DNA of 64,000 nucleotides from Snodgrassella alvi (GCF_002777855.1 NZ_MEIK01000034.1:186001-250000), one strand, 5' to 3'; shown: positions 38,712-48,579, counted from the first letter of the stretch. Notes: generated by a model from the letters alone, not told the origin. Made by a program: numbers and translations.

Positions 38712-40082
38712 ATGGGTAAAATTTTAAAAGAGTGGCGTCCAGAGGACAGTCAGTTTTGGCAAAGCAAAGGCCGTACGGTGGCTCGCAGAAATCTATGGAT
38801 ATCTGTTCCTGCTTTGTTGCTGGCGTTTGCTATCTGGCAGGTTTGGAGTGTGACAGTGGTGAAATTGCCACTAGTGGGGTTTAAGTTCAGCAGTAACGAG
38901 CTGTTTTGGCTAGCTGCGCTGCCTGCTCTTTCGGGTGCCACATTACGAATATTCTATTCTTTTGTGATTCCGATTTTCGGCGGACGCAAGTGGACAACGA
39001 TTTCTACTGCCAGCTTACTGATTCCAGCATTAGGTTTGGGTTTTGCTGTACAGAATCCTAATACTTCATACAGTACGATGTTTGTGCTGGCACTGTTGTG
39101 TGGTTTCGGCGGGGCAAATTTTAGCTCTTCGATGTCCAATATCAGTCTGTTTTTTCCGAAAGCGGAAAAAGGTCAGGCCATGGGTATTAATGCTGGTCTG
39201 GGGAATCTAGGGGTATCTGCTGTGCAGATAGCGGTGCCACTGGCGATTACGACCTGCCTGTTCGGGGCGCTGGGTGGTGATGCACAAACTATTACGACGC
39301 CACAGGGTACAACGCAGGTGTGGTTACAAAATGCCGGCTTTATCTGGGTGCCATTTATCGTGCTCAGCACATTGGCAGCTTGGTTTGGTATGGATGATAT
39401 TGGTAGCCTGCATTCTTCTTTAAAAGAACAGTCAATTATTTTCAAACGTTTGCACAATTGGATTTTGTGCTGGCTGTACGTGGGTACGTTTGGTTCGTTT
39501 ATTGGTTTTTCAGCTGCTTTTCCGTTGTTGATTAGCCGTTCTTTTCCGCATATTGATGCCATCAAGCTAGCTTTTCTGGGTCCGTTTGTTGGCGCGATAC
39601 TGCGCGTGGTTGGTGGCTGGCTGTCTGACCGGATGTCGGCAGCAAAATTAACTGAAATCAGCTATGCCATGATGATTGTCGGGGTAATCGGGGTGCTGGT
39701 GTGCCAGCCGATGGGTAGCAATTCTGGCAATTTTGTTGGTTTCTTTTGTAGTTTTATGCTGTTGTTTGCGTTCAGTGGTATTGGTAATGGTTCGACTTAT
39801 GCGCAGGCACCACGGATTTTTTCGTTGTTTCACCGTCACCTGCATCAGGGTGATGTTAAAAGTGCGGAATTGCATGCTACTAAAGAATCAGCCACGGTGC
39901 TGGGCTTTATGGGTGCCATCGGCGCGTATGGTGGTTTTCTGATTCCAAAAAGTTTCGGTTCTTCGATTGAGGCTACTGGCAGTGTTTCGATGGCATTGTG
40001 GGGCTTTATTGTTTTCTATGTGAGCTGTCTGCTGATTAATTACTGGTTTTATGTGCGTAAGCAATCAGTAACGCGCTGCTAG
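38712..40082 (+). CDS. narK2: Nitrate/nitrite antiporter, NarK2 type (MFS)
   Basis: This is the second MFS nitrate porter, 456 aa and 12 membrane segments, longer than its neighbour through an extended loop near residue 190-235. It has the nitrate-signature motif GFGGANFSSSMSNISLFFPK near 133-152 and its second copy AFSGIGNGSTYAQAPRIFS near 353. By family knowledge NarK2-type proteins exchange nitrate for nitrite, exporting toxic nitrite made by NarGHI. GAGG lies five to seven bases before ATG 38712. It is co-transcribed with narK1 and placed just before narG. Confidence 0.88.
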   Translation: MGKILKEWRPEDSQFWQSKGRTVARRNLWISVPALLLAFAIWQVWSVTVVKLPLVGFKFSSNELFWLAALPALSGATLRIFYSFVIPIFGGRKWTTISTASLLIPALGLGFAVQNPNTSYSTMFVLALLCGFGGANFSSSMSNISLFFPKAEKGQAMGINAGLGNLGVSAVQIAVPLAITTCLFGALGGDAQTITTPQGTTQVWLQNAGFIWVPFIVLSTLAAWFGMDDIGSLHSSLKEQSIIFKRLHNWILCWLYVGTFGSFIGFSAAFPLLISRSFPHIDAIKLAFLGPFVGAILRVVGGWLSDRMSAAKLTEISYAMMIVGVIGVLVCQPMGSNSGNFVGFFCSFMLLFAFSGIGNGSTYAQAPRIFSLFHRHLHQGDVKSAELHATKESATVLGFMGAIGAYGGFLIPKSFGSSIEATGSVSMALWGFIVFYVSCLLINYWFYVRKQSVTRC

Positions 40083-40180
40083 TTTGCTGTTATGGCGCTG
40101 TGGTCGCGGACGATAGCGCTTAAAAATTATAAATCAATAAGAAACTGTTAGGGGCTGAGGCCTCTGTGGAGCACAAATTC

Positions 40181-43100
40181 ATGAGCCATTTTTTAGACAG
40201 ACTAAATTTTTTACGTAAAACCAAGGAAACTTTTTCTGCCGGACATGGTGCGGTGGTAGCTGAAGGACGCGAGTGGGAGGATGCTTACCGCCAGCGTTGG
40301 CAGCATGACAAAGTGGTGCGTTCGACACATGGGGTGAACTGTACAGGTTCCTGCAGCTGGCGCGTGTTTGTTAAAAATGGGCTGATTACGTGGGAAATGC
40401 AGCAGACAGATTATCCGCGTACGCGTGCCGATTTGCCAAATCATGAACCACGTGGCTGCCCGCGAGGTGCCTCTTACAGTTGGTATGTGTATTCAGCTCA
40501 GCGGGTGAAATATCCGATGATTCGAGCGTCTTTGCTGCGCATGTGGCGCGAGAAACGTCAAAGCCTGGGCGCGATTGAAGCGTGGCAGAGTATTACTCAG
40601 AATCCAGAAAGTGCAAAAAAATATAAATCTCAGCGTGGTTTGGGCGGTTTTGTGCGTTTGGACTGGAATGAGGCATATGAAATTATTGCCGCTGCCAATG
40701 CATTTACAATCAAGGAATTTGGCCCTGACCGTGTAATTGGTTTTTCGCCGATTCCGGCAATGTCGATGGTGAGCTACGCTGCTGGTTCACGCTATCTAAG
40801 CTTAATTGGCGGGGTGCCGCTGTCCTTTTATGATTGGTACTGTGACCTGCCGCCATCCAGTCCGCAGACATGGGGCGAACAAACAGATGTAGCTGAATCT
40901 GCGGATTGGTACAACGCCAACTATCTGATGGTGTGGGGCTCAAATGTGCCGATGACACGTACACCTGATGCGCATTTTTACACTGAAGTACGTTATAAGG
41001 GTACGAAAACGGTTGCGGTGTCTTCTGATTATGGCGAAATGGTGAAATTCAGTGATATCTGGATGGCGCCGAAGCAGGGTACAGATGCAGCGCTGGCGAT
41101 GGCGATGGGACATGTGATTCTGAAAGAGTTTCATTTGCAGAATCCATCGGCTTATTTTGTTGATTACTGCCGCCGCTTAACCGATATGCCGAATCTAGTG
41201 GTATTGAATCGGGACAATGGTCGTTTGCTGCCGGGTTATTTCCTGCGAGCCAGCCAGATGGCCGGCGGTCTGGATGAAACTAATCATCCTGAATGGAAAA
41301 CTTTGGTAATAGATGAAAATAGCGGCGATATTGTAGCGCCAAAAGGTTCGATTGGTTTCCGCTGGGGCGAGCAGGGAAAATGGAATCTGCGCGCGGAAAA
41401 ATCCGACAGTGCCGATATTCAGGCTCAGATTTCGTTGGCCGAAAATCATGATGCGATTATGGGGGTGTCTTTTGATTACTTTGGTGGCGAAGATGCTGCC
41501 GAAGTAATTGTGAAAAATATTCCGGTTAAAAAAATTACTGGCGTCGATGGTAAAGAAATTTTGGTCACCACAGTATTTGATTTGATGTGTGCCAATTATG
41601 GTATTGACCGCGGCTTTGGTGGTGATGGTGTGACAGATGATTATCTGGCTGATGTACCGTATACACCTCTATGGCAGCAGAAGCATACGGGTGTTAAACC
41701 GGAGCTGGTGATTCAGGTGGCGCGCGAATTTGCGCAAAATGCACATGAAACTCATGGCCGCAGTATGGTAATTGTGGGGGCTGGTCTGAATCATTGGTAC
41801 CACATGGATATGGCTTATCGCGGCATTATCAACATGCTGATGATGTGTGGTTGTATTGGCCAGAGCGGTGGTGGTTGGTGCCATTACGTAGGACAGGAAA
41901 AGCTGCGTCCGCAAACAGGCTGGGCCCCGCTTGCTTTTGCTGCAGACTGGAACCGTCCGTCGCGGCAAATGAATGGCACATCGTTCTTTTATGCACATAC
42001 CAGCCAGTGGCGACACGAAAAACTGGATATGGCAGAAGTGATTGCACCTACTCATGCAGGCCAGATGGCCAATATGAGTCAGCTTGACTTCAATGTAAAA
42101 GCGGAGCGTATGGGCTGGCTGCCCTCTGCACCGCAATTGGCGCGCAATCCATTAGATGTGACCCGTGATGCGGAAGCGCAGGGCAAAGACCCGATTGCTT
42201 TTGCGGTTGAGCAGATGAAAGCCGGTGTGCTGGATATGGCTTGTAATGATCCAGACAATCCGCAAAACTTCCCGCGCAACCTATTTGTATGGCGTTCAAA
42301 TATTCTTGGTTCTTCGGGCAAGGGGCATGAATATTTTCTGAAATACCTGCTGGGTACACAGAATGCATTAATGAGCGATGAAACCGATGCCATTAAACCC
42401 ATGGATGTGAAGGTACGGCCTGCTGCTGAAGGCAAGCTTGATTTGCTTACAGTGTTAGATTTCCGTATGTCTACTACTTGCTTATATGCTGATATCGTGC
42501 TGCCCACCGCTACTTGGTATGAAAAAGACGATTTGAATACTTCGGACATGCATCCGTTTATTCATCCATTAAGCGAGGCTGTGAAACCATTATGGGAAAG
42601 CCGTACAGACTGGGATATTTACCGCGGTCTTGCCAAGGCATTTTCCGAAATCGCAAAAGATTACCTAGGCGTGCGCAAAGATTTGGTGTTAACACCATTG
42701 ATGCATGACAGTCCAGAAGAATTGGCTCAGCCATTTGACCCTAAAGACTGGAAACTGGGTGAATGCGAACCAGTACCGGGTAAAACCATGCCAAAAATGA
42801 CGGTAGTAGAGCGTGACTACGGCGCCATTTATGAAAAATTTACTTCTGTAGGACCGTTGCTGGAAAAAATTGGCAACGGAGGCAAAGGGATTAGCTGGCA
42901 GACCGCAGTAGAAGTGGATTTACTGCGCAAGCTCAATAATACACATAGCGATGGTGTAGCGAAAGGACAGCCGAAACTACATAGTGCTATTGATGCAGCA
43001 GAAATGATCTTGACTTTAGCGCCGGAAACCAATGGCCATGTAGCTGTTAAGGCTTGGGAGGCTTTGTCTAAAAATACCGGTATCGACCATACCCATTTAG

Positions 43101-43876
43101 CAATTGCACGTGAGGACGATGCCATTCGCTTCCGTGATGTTCAGGCGCAGCCGCGCAAAATTATTTCTTCTCCGACATGGTCTGGTCTGGAAAGTGAAAA
43201 AGTCAGCTACAACGCAGGTTATACCAATGTGCATGAACTGATTCCATGGCGCACGCTGACAGGACGTCAGCAGTTTTATCAAGATCATCAATGGATGCGC
43301 TTGTTTGGTGAAGGGTTGGTTTCTTACCGGCCAACGGTAGACCTGAAGACTACACTCAATGTCAAAGGCCATCAAAGCAACGGAAATCCAGAAATTGTGC
43401 TGAATTTCATCACCCCGCACCAGAAATGGGGGATTCACAGTACCTATTCTGATAACTTGCGCATGCTCACTCTATCTCGTGGTGGTCCACATGTATGGAT
43501 GTCGGAAATCGATGCTAGACGTGCCGGTTTGCAGGATAACGACTGGGTGGAAGTGTTTAATGTCAACGGCACATTAACCGCGCGCGTTGTTGTTAGCCAG
43601 CGTGTGCCAGAAACCATGATTCTGATGTATCACGCACAGGAAAAAATTGTCAACGTGCCCGGTTCGGAGCTCTCTGGCAAACGTGGCGGTATCCACAATT
43701 CTGTGACTAAAGTAGTAATGAAACCGACTCATATGATTGGTGGCTATGCTCAATTGTCCTGGGGATTCAATTATTACGGTACGGTAGGCACCAACCGCGA
43801 TGAGCTGGTGGTAGTACGCAAAATGAACAAGGTGGACTGGCTGGATACACCGGCCACAACCCCGGCGGCTGAATAA
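40181..43876 (+). CDS. narG: Respiratory nitrate reductase alpha subunit NarG
   Basis: This is the catalytic subunit that reduces nitrate to nitrite at a molybdenum bis-MGD centre on the cytoplasmic side of the inner membrane, about 1231 aa. The N-terminal FS0 cluster motif is visible (His then CxxxC in STHGVNCTGSCSW near residue 50). The Mo-ligating Asp is expected in YDWYCDLPPSSPQTWGEQT near 222. The domain runs full length to the molybdopterin dinucleotide-binding C-terminus (VEVFNVNGTLTARVV). The start is ATG 40181 with GGAG nine bases before; an in-frame GTG at 40166 is less likely. It is first of narGHJI. Confidence 0.96.
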   Translation: MSHFLDRLNFLRKTKETFSAGHGAVVAEGREWEDAYRQRWQHDKVVRSTHGVNCTGSCSWRVFVKNGLITWEMQQTDYPRTRADLPNHEPRGCPRGASYSWYVYSAQRVKYPMIRASLLRMWREKRQSLGAIEAWQSITQNPESAKKYKSQRGLGGFVRLDWNEAYEIIAAANAFTIKEFGPDRVIGFSPIPAMSMVSYAAGSRYLSLIGGVPLSFYDWYCDLPPSSPQTWGEQTDVAESADWYNANYLMVWGSNVPMTRTPDAHFYTEVRYKGTKTVAVSSDYGEMVKFSDIWMAPKQGTDAALAMAMGHVILKEFHLQNPSAYFVDYCRRLTDMPNLVVLNRDNGRLLPGYFLRASQMAGGLDETNHPEWKTLVIDENSGDIVAPKGSIGFRWGEQGKWNLRAEKSDSADIQAQISLAENHDAIMGVSFDYFGGEDAAEVIVKNIPVKKITGVDGKEILVTTVFDLMCANYGIDRGFGGDGVTDDYLADVPYTPLWQQKHTGVKPELVIQVAREFAQNAHETHGRSMVIVGAGLNHWYHMDMAYRGIINMLMMCGCIGQSGGGWCHYVGQEKLRPQTGWAPLAFAADWNRPSRQMNGTSFFYAHTSQWRHEKLDMAEVIAPTHAGQMANMSQLDFNVKAERMGWLPSAPQLARNPLDVTRDAEAQGKDPIAFAVEQMKAGVLDMACNDPDNPQNFPRNLFVWRSNILGSSGKGHEYFLKYLLGTQNALMSDETDAIKPMDVKVRPAAEGKLDLLTVLDFRMSTTCLYADIVLPTATWYEKDDLNTSDMHPFIHPLSEAVKPLWESRTDWDIYRGLAKAFSEIAKDYLGVRKDLVLTPLMHDSPEELAQPFDPKDWKLGECEPVPGKTMPKMTVVERDYGAIYEKFTSVGPLLEKIGNGGKGISWQTAVEVDLLRKLNNTHSDGVAKGQPKLHSAIDAAEMILTLAPETNGHVAVKAWEALSKNTGIDHTHLAIAREDDAIRFRDVQAQPRKIISSPTWSGLESEKVSYNAGYTNVHELIPWRTLTGRQQFYQDHQWMRLFGEGLVSYRPTVDLKTTLNVKGHQSNGNPEIVLNFITPHQKWGIHSTYSDNLRMLTLSRGGPHVWMSEIDARRAGLQDNDWVEVFNVNGTLTARVVVSQRVPETMILMYHAQEKIVNVPGSELSGKRGGIHNSVTKVVMKPTHMIGGYAQLSWGFNYYGTVGTNRDELVVVRKMNKVDWLDTPATTPAAE

Positions 43877-43892
43877 GTAAGGAACACAAATT

Positions 43893-45443
43893 ATGAAAAT
43901 ACGTGCACAAATCGGCATGGTGCTGAATCTGGACAAATGCATCGGTTGCCATACCTGTTCCGTGACTTGCAAAAACGTCTGGACCAGCCGTGATGGTGTG
44001 GAATACGCTTGGTTTAACAACGTCGAAACCAAGCCCGGTATTGGTTATCCAAAAAACTGGGAAGATCAGGAGCAATATAAAGGCGGTTGGGTACGCGAAC
44101 GTACTGGTAAACTTAAGCTAAAGCAGGGTAATCGCCTAAAAATACTGGCAAATATATTTGCTAATCCAAATATGCCGGCCATCGACCAGTACTATGAACC
44201 GTTCACCTATGATTACGAGCATTTGCAAGCTGCTCCACTGATGCAAACCCCACCAACGGCACGGCCGGTGTCGGTATTAACTGGCAAGAAGATGGACAAA
44301 ATCGAATGGGGGCCAAACTGGGAAGATGATCTGGGCGGTGAATTTGCCAAACGCTCAAAGGACAAACTGTTTGATGGCATTCAGAAGGACATTTATGCCG
44401 CTTTTGAAAACACCTTTATGATGTATCTGCCACGCCTGTGTGAGCATTGTCTTAATCCAGCCTGCGTGGCCAGCTGTCCTTCCGGCTCCATTTATAAGCG
44501 AGAAGAAGATGGCATCGTACTGATAGATCAGGACAAATGTCGAGGCTGGCGCATGTGCGTTTCCGGCTGTCCATACAAGAAAATTTACTACAATTGGGTG
44601 TCAGGTAAAGCAGAAAAATGCATTTTCTGCTATCCACGTATTGAAGGTGGTCAACCTACTATTTGTTCGGAAACTTGTGTTGGCCGTATCCGTTATTTAG
44701 GGGTAATGCTGTATGATGCCGACCGTATCAGCACTAGCGCTGCTGTAGAAAATCCGCAGGATTTATACGAACAGCAACTAGATGTTTTCCTTGATCCAAA
44801 CGACCCGGAAATTGCCCGCGAAGCGCTTGCTCAAGGCATTCCAGCTGACTGGATACAGGCAGCACAGAATTCTCCGGTATATAAAATGGCCGTTGAATGG
44901 AAAGTAGCGTTCCCATTGCATCCAGAATACCGCACCTTACCGATGGTATGGTACATACCACCATTATCTCCGATTCAGTCAGCATTGGAATCTGGAGTGA
45001 TTGGTGAGCATGGCCTCATACCAGAGCTCAGAGAAATGCGTATTCCGCTCGAGTATCTGGCCAATCTGCTCACAGCCGGCAAAACAGAACCAATTGTCAA
45101 TGCCCTTCAAACCATGATTGATATGCGTAAATACATGCGTACTAAAACAATCCATTCTGGTGAACAGGCTTTGCAGGAGCTGTCAGGCCACCGACTGAGC
45201 GCGCAGCAAATCGAAGAAATGTATCAGATTATGGCCATTGCCAACTATGAAGACCGTTTCGTTATCCCTAGCGCTCATAAAGAACTGGTTAGCAATACCT
45301 TTGAAGAAAAAGCTGGATGTGGCTTCACCTTTGGTGATGGCTGCCACAATGGCCATAGCAAAGAGAGCTTGTTTGGCACTCGTAAAGCTGCACCGATAGT
45401 ATTTCATGGTCTGCGCAAGAAAAACGAACGCCAGTCAGTATAA
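43893..45443 (+). CDS. narH: Respiratory nitrate reductase beta subunit NarH
   Basis: This electron-transfer subunit carries FS1-FS4 between the NarI hemes and NarG, 516 aa. Four Cys groups are seen: CIGCHTCSVTCKN near 16, CEHCLNPACVASCPSG near 184, CRGWRMCVSGCPYKK near 217 (Trp in place of one Cys gives the [3Fe-4S] cluster) and CIFCYPRIEGGQPTICSETC near 244-263. AAGGA precedes the ATG. It follows narG by 16 bases and narJ by 11. Confidence 0.97.
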   Translation: MKIRAQIGMVLNLDKCIGCHTCSVTCKNVWTSRDGVEYAWFNNVETKPGIGYPKNWEDQEQYKGGWVRERTGKLKLKQGNRLKILANIFANPNMPAIDQYYEPFTYDYEHLQAAPLMQTPPTARPVSVLTGKKMDKIEWGPNWEDDLGGEFAKRSKDKLFDGIQKDIYAAFENTFMMYLPRLCEHCLNPACVASCPSGSIYKREEDGIVLIDQDKCRGWRMCVSGCPYKKIYYNWVSGKAEKCIFCYPRIEGGQPTICSETCVGRIRYLGVMLYDADRISTSAAVENPQDLYEQQLDVFLDPNDPEIAREALAQGIPADWIQAAQNSPVYKMAVEWKVAFPLHPEYRTLPMVWYIPPLSPIQSALESGVIGEHGLIPELREMRIPLEYLANLLTAGKTEPIVNALQTMIDMRKYMRTKTIHSGEQALQELSGHRLSAQQIEEMYQIMAIANYEDRFVIPSAHKELVSNTFEEKAGCGFTFGDGCHNGHSKESLFGTRKAAPIVFHGLRKKNERQSV

Positions 45444-45454
45444 GGAGACAGAAA

Positions 45455-46090
45455 ATGTATAAGATATTATCCATTTTACTGAGCTATCCGCGGCAACAAT
45501 GGCTGAGCCATATTGAAGAACTGCATACAGCTGTCAACCAGTATGCTGCACTGGAACAGTCCGCAGCGCTGGAACCATTTTTTAATCATTTGCGTGCATA
45601 CGATGAAATCAGCCTTCAGGAAGTGTATGTCGATACTTTCGACCGCAACCGCAACCATGCTCTGCATCTGTTTGAACATCTGCATGGTGAAGACAAAGCA
45701 CGTGGGCAGGCAATGGTTGACTTGCTAGCAGAATATCAGGCACATGGTCTGGAACCAGAAAATAACGAACTGCCGGATTATCTGCCCTTATTTCTGGAGT
45801 TTCTATCCGGCATCGACAGCCAGCAGGCGCAGCAGTTGCTAGCTGATGCTGTGCATGTCATTGCATACATTGCGGCCAATCTGCATAAAAGCCAGTCCAT
45901 TTATGCACCGGTAATGGATGCAGTAGTGGCCTTGTCGCCAGTGGCACCGCAGCCATTAAAGGCAGCACCGGTACGTAATATGGATGAAGCCCTGGAAAAA
46001 TTTGGTCCCACCGCAGAAGGACTTGAACCTCTGTTAAACCAGCCATCCGTACAGGAAGTGCAATTTTTCCGCCAGAAAAAACTCAGCTAA
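45455..46090 (+). CDS. narJ: Nitrate reductase assembly chaperone NarJ
   Basis: This cytoplasmic chaperone of the TorD/DMSO reductase maturation family is needed to insert the molybdenum cofactor and FS0 into NarG. It has 211 aa. The family motif VDTFDRNRNHALHLFEHLHG is near residues 58-77, with HEHGD-like GEDKARGQAM after it, and LPDYLPLFLEFLS near 107. AAGGAG lies seven bases before the ATG. It is the third gene of narGHJI. Confidence 0.95.
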   Translation: MYKILSILLSYPRQQWLSHIEELHTAVNQYAALEQSAALEPFFNHLRAYDEISLQEVYVDTFDRNRNHALHLFEHLHGEDKARGQAMVDLLAEYQAHGLEPENNELPDYLPLFLEFLSGIDSQQAQQLLADAVHVIAYIAANLHKSQSIYAPVMDAVVALSPVAPQPLKAAPVRNMDEALEKFGPTAEGLEPLLNQPSVQEVQFFRQKKLS

Positions 46091-46103
46091 GCCGGGAGAC
46101 AGC

Positions 46104-46793
46104 ATGTATTATCTTAATCAATTCATATTCGGCATTTTTCCCTACATTGCCGCCAGTATCTTTTTTCTGGGCAGCCTGATTCGATTTGATACCAACCAGT
46201 ATTCGTGGAAATCCGAATCCAGCCAGCTACTGTATCCGCGCCTACTGCGCATGGGTAATATCCTATTTCACATTGGCGTACTGGGCTTGTTTTTTGGCCA
46301 TTTGATCGGATTACTGACACCAGTTGCTGTTTGGGACACACTGGGCATCAGCCATGAAGCTAAGCAGCTCACAGCCATGATTGCCGGTGGCATCATGGGA
46401 ACACTGGCTTTAATCGGTCTGATGATGCTGATTTATCGACGTTTCAGCAGTGCACGTTTACTCGCTAACAGTACATGGCGCGATAAACTGGTATTAATTT
46501 GGCTACTTATTACCCTGTGTCTTGGGCTAGGAACCATTCACGTTTCCGCGCACCATCTGGATGGGGAAGAAATGATTAGCCTGATGCAATGGGCGCAACA
46601 TATCGTCACATTCCGCAGCGGAGCAGCTGACATCATTGCTCATACACATCCGATTTTCAAACTTCACCTATTTATGGGCATGAGCATATTTGTAATCTTT
46701 CCATTCACTCGGCTAGTACATATCTGGAGCGGATTTGGCGCATTAGTGTACTTAAAACGACAAGCCCAGTTGGTCAGAAGCAGACGTTATTAA
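46104..46793 (+). CDS. narI: Respiratory nitrate reductase gamma subunit NarI
   Basis: This membrane cytochrome b subunit oxidises quinol and passes electrons to NarH, 229 aa. Five membrane segments are visible. Heme-ligand histidines are expected in FHIGVLGLFFGHLIG near residues 53-67 and in the C-terminal HPIFKLHLFMG and FTRLVHIWSG stretches near 188-213. GGGAG lies before ATG 46104. It is last in the operon and followed by a strong hairpin. Confidence 0.96.
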   Translation: MYYLNQFIFGIFPYIAASIFFLGSLIRFDTNQYSWKSESSQLLYPRLLRMGNILFHIGVLGLFFGHLIGLLTPVAVWDTLGISHEAKQLTAMIAGGIMGTLALIGLMMLIYRRFSSARLLANSTWRDKLVLIWLLITLCLGLGTIHVSAHHLDGEEMISLMQWAQHIVTFRSGAADIIAHTHPIFKLHLFMGMSIFVIFPFTRLVHIWSGFGALVYLKRQAQLVRSRRY

Positions 46794-46810
46794 ACAATCG
46801 CTTAGAACAA

Positions 46811-46845
46811 TGTAAGGCAATACTGATATTCAGTATTGCCTTACA
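46811..46845 (+). terminator. Hairpin ending the nar operon
   Basis: A 16-bp perfect stem TGTAAGGCAATACTGA and complement has a 3-base nominal loop and is followed by TTTAT. It starts 18 bases after narI. The T-run is short, so termination may be partial. Confidence 0.7.
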
Positions 46846-47034
46846 TTTATGACAGCCAAACCGTAGCAAAAATAAATCCACCAAAAAATTTGATTTACCA
46901 TAGACTTATATAGCATAATAGGCTAGAAATCATCGCATTCTAAATGCGTAATCCACCAAATGGCTATTACATCCAGTCAGAATTGTCACTCTTCAGCTTC
47001 TCTCAACTCACCTGTAAGAATATTGTGTAACATC

Positions 47035-47652
47035 TTAAATATAAATTTTAAATTTCTCAGTCACAATGCCGCAAATATGGAATTGCTCCGACATTTCGAT
47101 AATCGGGTAGCGATTATTCAACGGCTTCAGATAATGGCGATTACCCTCACTCACATATTGTTTAAACATCGCCTCATTACCACTTTCTCGCACCACCACA
47201 AAATTGCCATGTTGTACCGGCAGCTCTGGTTCTACTACAATTTTGTCGCCTGCCGTAAACTCTGGTTCCATACTGTCGCCCTTGATTTCCAATGCAAACG
47301 CCTGCGCACTGGGCTTGCGCAAAGCAGGTACCCAAATATTACTGGCAACCAGTAAGGTTTTTCTATCCAATTGCTTAGATGCATCTATCCATGACAACAG
47401 TGGTACTTTAAAGCCATTAAACAAAACTTCATTATCTTCAAATGCACCGATTCCAAAATGTTCCGGCTTCACAACATCGGCAAAATAGGATACCAACTTA
47501 TCAATATGAGCTTTATCAACTCGCCCAGTCTGTATCCAGCTCGTTACCGAGGGAGGTTTTATCGCAAAAGCGCGCGCCACATCAGCTTTTCGCACACCCT
47601 TAAGCTCAATAGCAGTTTTAATTGCATCACCTAATTGTTTACCAGTGTACAT
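47035..47652 (-). CDS. Phage-type XRE/S24 repressor (first copy)
   Basis: This is a predicted lysogeny-type transcription repressor of 205 aa. The N-terminal helix-turn-helix spans about 1-60 (VRKADVARAFAIKPPSVTSW, residues 20-39). The C-terminal LexA-like S24 domain has the catalytic Ser in GDSMEPEF near residue 127 and the Lys in EAMFKQY near 161. The segment VPLLSWIDASKQ near 83 sits where such repressors usually have Ala-Gly at the cleavage site; here it is Ala-Ser, so self-cleavage may be impaired. It is divergent from the small gene at 48029. The DNA target is unknown. Confidence 0.85.
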   Translation of the reverse strand: MYTGKQLGDAIKTAIELKGVRKADVARAFAIKPPSVTSWIQTGRVDKAHIDKLVSYFADVVKPEHFGIGAFEDNEVLFNGFKVPLLSWIDASKQLDRKTLLVASNIWVPALRKPSAQAFALEIKGDSMEPEFTAGDKIVVEPELPVQHGNFVVVRESGNEAMFKQYVSEGNRHYLKPLNNRYPIIEMSEQFHICGIVTEKFKIYI

Positions 47653-48028
47653 AACTATCCTTAGTGTTTACCTAATCTTATTTAGACTTATTATAATTAG
47701 GCAATGATTTGCATTTTATTAGATATTAGCTTAATATTATATTCGTATTAAAACGAAATAAAGTATTTTGTTAATTATTATCGTTAATTGATAAGGTGTT
47801 AGAAAATAATCTTCACATAGTGATTTAGTATTCAGTCAAAGGATTGATTTCAAATTTTAGAAACTCTGAAATTTTAAAAATATGATTCAAAAGAAAATTT
47901 AAAAATAAACATTTATCTCATAATATGGCGAGCAACTTAAAAAAAGCAAATAACTAGTTTTCCTTAAACAATACATTAATTAAGTATCGCCTAATGGTTT
48001 TGGCACATCACTTACACAAGGTGAATCT
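47653..48028. promoter_or_regulatory. Divergent control region between repressor 1 and the 48029 gene
   Basis: This is 376 very AT-rich bases with no gene. CCTAAT (about 47669) and ATTAGG (about 47696) form a widely spaced inverted pair next to the repressor start, and CCTAAT recurs near 47991 by the 48029 gene. These could be half-sites for the repressor. Confidence 0.4.
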
Positions 48029-48457
48029 ATGACAGACTATAAATCAGAAATTGATCTTGCAGAAAAAGTACTGCGCGCGTATGAGTACTGCATGAAAGAT
48101 AGCATCAAAAAGGGACATTGCCGAAGTATAGAATGGAAATATCAGCCAGACGCACCTAATAAAAGCACTCAGCAAGCTTTTTATCCTACCTATCAGCCCG
48201 AAGTGTATGACATGGTAAAAAACACTATGGGCAATCTGTTTTACAAAGACCGCGAAGCCTTTGCCACTCTGTCTAGTAAATATTGCAAACTCAGCCCTTT
48301 ATATAAACGCCAGAATCAAAACTCCGTTAAACGCAACCAGCGCCGACGCTACTCCAGCAAAGAATGGAATCAAGCAATAGAACAAAGCTTATGGCGCTTT
48401 TGGCAGGAAATGAAACTTCAGCCACAATTTGAAAAATATTTTCGCTATAATACTTGA
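48029..48457 (+). CDS. Small basic phage-like protein, candidate antiterminator
   Basis: This 142-aa protein is not confidently recognised. It is highly basic in the C-terminal half (NSVKRNQRRRYSSKEW near residues 97-112) and ends in a helical segment, EQSLWRFWQEM. Size, charge and position recall Q-type late antiterminators of lambdoid phages: it lies between a repressor and a strong promoter whose -35 box overlaps its stop codon, with an intrinsic terminator about 64 nt past the start of transcription. That arrangement is like lambda Q, PR' and tR'. The antiterminator role is inference; I see no zinc finger. AAGGTG lies before the ATG. Confidence 0.5.
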   Translation: MTDYKSEIDLAEKVLRAYEYCMKDSIKKGHCRSIEWKYQPDAPNKSTQQAFYPTYQPEVYDMVKNTMGNLFYKDREAFATLSSKYCKLSPLYKRQNQNSVKRNQRRRYSSKEWNQAIEQSLWRFWQEMKLQPQFEKYFRYNT

Positions 48458-48481
48458 CATAATCACATCACAGCTTATAAT
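48454..48481 (+). promoter_or_regulatory. Sigma70 promoter of promoter-terminator unit 1
   Basis: A perfect -35 TTGACA (48454-48459), a 16-base spacer and a perfect -10 TATAAT (48476-48481) form one of the strongest-looking promoters in the window. The -35 overlaps the stop codon (48455-48457) of the preceding gene. Confidence 0.8.
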
Positions 48482-48487
48482 AAATTA

Positions 48488-48551
48488 TAAATTACAGGTA
48501 TGCTTCACCTTAAACAGCTGTTTGATAAAGTTCCCGCAAGGGAGCTTTTTT
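48488..48551 (+). ncRNA. Short RNA, unit 1 of a duplicated promoter-terminator pair
   Basis: The predicted transcript of about 64 nt starts near 48488. It carries the core CAGGTATGCTTCACCTTAAA (continuing to CAGCTG at 48520), in which AGGT pairs with ACCT. It ends at the hairpin AGTTCCC/GGGAGCT with loop GCAA and six T residues (48529-48551). The same layout with nearly the same core occurs at 52985-53048. It could be a trans-acting small RNA or the terminated leader of a late transcript. No likely peptide is encoded; a 20-codon frame from the internal ATG is not kept in copy 2. Confidence 0.6.
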
Positions 48552-48579
48552 GCATCTGGTGATTACGAAACCGGTTAAA

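Noticed and set aside
48505-48570. Short peptide from the ATG inside promoter-terminator unit 1
   Set aside because: The frame is 20 codons in unit 1 but 8 in unit 2, so coding is not conserved while the RNA features are.
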